Part shown: one piece after another, positions 14,931 to 15,169 of the stretch | Position numbering within the stretch: the stretch's first letter is position 1 | How the letters are laid out: each line of letters begins with the position of its first letter | NCBI GenBank assembly: GCA_018813375.1 | Contig: JAHJBU010000078.1 | Coordinates: 1-15,169 of the forward strand | DNA: 15,169 bases | DNA from: Patescibacteria group bacterium | GTDB taxonomy: Bacteria; Patescibacteriota; Microgenomatia; UBA1400; PJMF01 | Reading direction: 5' to 3' | Notes under the pieces: generated by a model | Seen by the model: only the letters and a program-made list of their open reading frames with translations | Told to the model about the DNA's origin: nothing | The model's database searches: none | Program-made: the position numbers and the translations under genes

Positions 14931-15169
14931 ATGTCTGATAAAGTATCATCCGATCAACATAAACACTCAAATTTATTTTTTCCCAAAGCTGCTATTATTT
15001 TGGTTCGCATATTTGGCTCTTGGGCCAGCATAGTAATTCATACACTCATATTTTTAGGATGGTTTATTTTTAACTTAAGCTTAGAGCAACTTCTAGTCAT
15101 TGTATCCATAGAAGCTATCTATTTTTGTATTTTTATTTTAATGGCTGAAAACATTGAAACAGCTCAGAG
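14931..15169 (+). CDS. Small membrane protein, DUF1003-like (3'-truncated by window edge)
   Basis: The frame runs from ATG 14931 to the end of the window with no stop; 79 residues are visible. A polar start (MSDKVSSDQHKH) is followed by AAIILVRIFGSWASIVIHTLIFLGWFIFN, then a second hydrophobic segment, LLVIVSIEAIYFCIFILMAENIE. A GSW motif before a first helix ending in GWFIFN, followed by a second helix and a polar turn, resembles the DUF1003 family. Members of the low-affinity iron permease family have a similar pattern and are the alternative. No function is claimed. Confidence 0.65.
   Translation, partial: MSDKVSSDQHKHSNLFFPKAAIILVRIFGSWASIVIHTLIFLGWFIFNLSLEQLLVIVSIEAIYFCIFILMAENIETAQ

Overview
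The window looks like chromosome from a Candidate Phyla Radiation (Patescibacteria) bacterium. The evidence is an AT-rich genome with short intergenic gaps, a divergent 16S rRNA with a changed 530 loop and a shortened h17 region, 16S introns carrying LAGLIDADG endonuclease genes, a short triosephosphate isomerase, and a FemAB-type transferase. The features resemble Microgenomates/Katanobacteria-like lineages, but I cannot fix the phylum without a tree. TGA and TAG both serve as stops and TGG encodes Trp, so code 11 fits.

Region 1 (1-1065) is the 3' part of mnmA, which begins before the window. Region 2 (1066-1364) is an rRNA leader with an extended -10 promoter, a boxA-like antitermination element and three hairpins.

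Region 3 (1365-5584) is the highlight: a 4.2-kb 16S rRNA gene split by three introns, each encoding a LAGLIDADG protein. Removing them leaves exons of 1054, 305, 112 and 46 nt, a mature 16S of about 1517 nt. Introns 1 and 3 are related group I introns. They use the same guide (GCGAC) on the same exon sequence (GTCGT), at E. coli positions of about 1078 and 1498. Intron 2, after about position 1395, lacks group I boundary signals and looks more like a degenerate group II intron. All three interrupt conserved sequence in the 3' part of the 16S.

Region 4 (5585-5971) holds a trailer hairpin that would mask the anti-Shine-Dalgarno, a strong terminator, and tRNA-Ile(GAT) with its own promoter. No 23S or 5S gene follows, so the rRNA operon appears split.

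Region 5 (5972-11172) is a likely co-transcribed set: Lon protease, a PEGA/SH3 lipoprotein, and a polytopic GT-C-like membrane protein. Region 6 is tpiA (minus strand), whose stop codon overlaps that of the membrane protein; it is divergent from a UvrD/PcrA-type helicase gene. Region 7 is a FemAB-family gene and the start of a small membrane-protein gene that runs off the window. Several start codons lie 7-12 nt after a good -10 hexamer with no Shine-Dalgarno, suggesting leaderless or nearly leaderless mRNAs.
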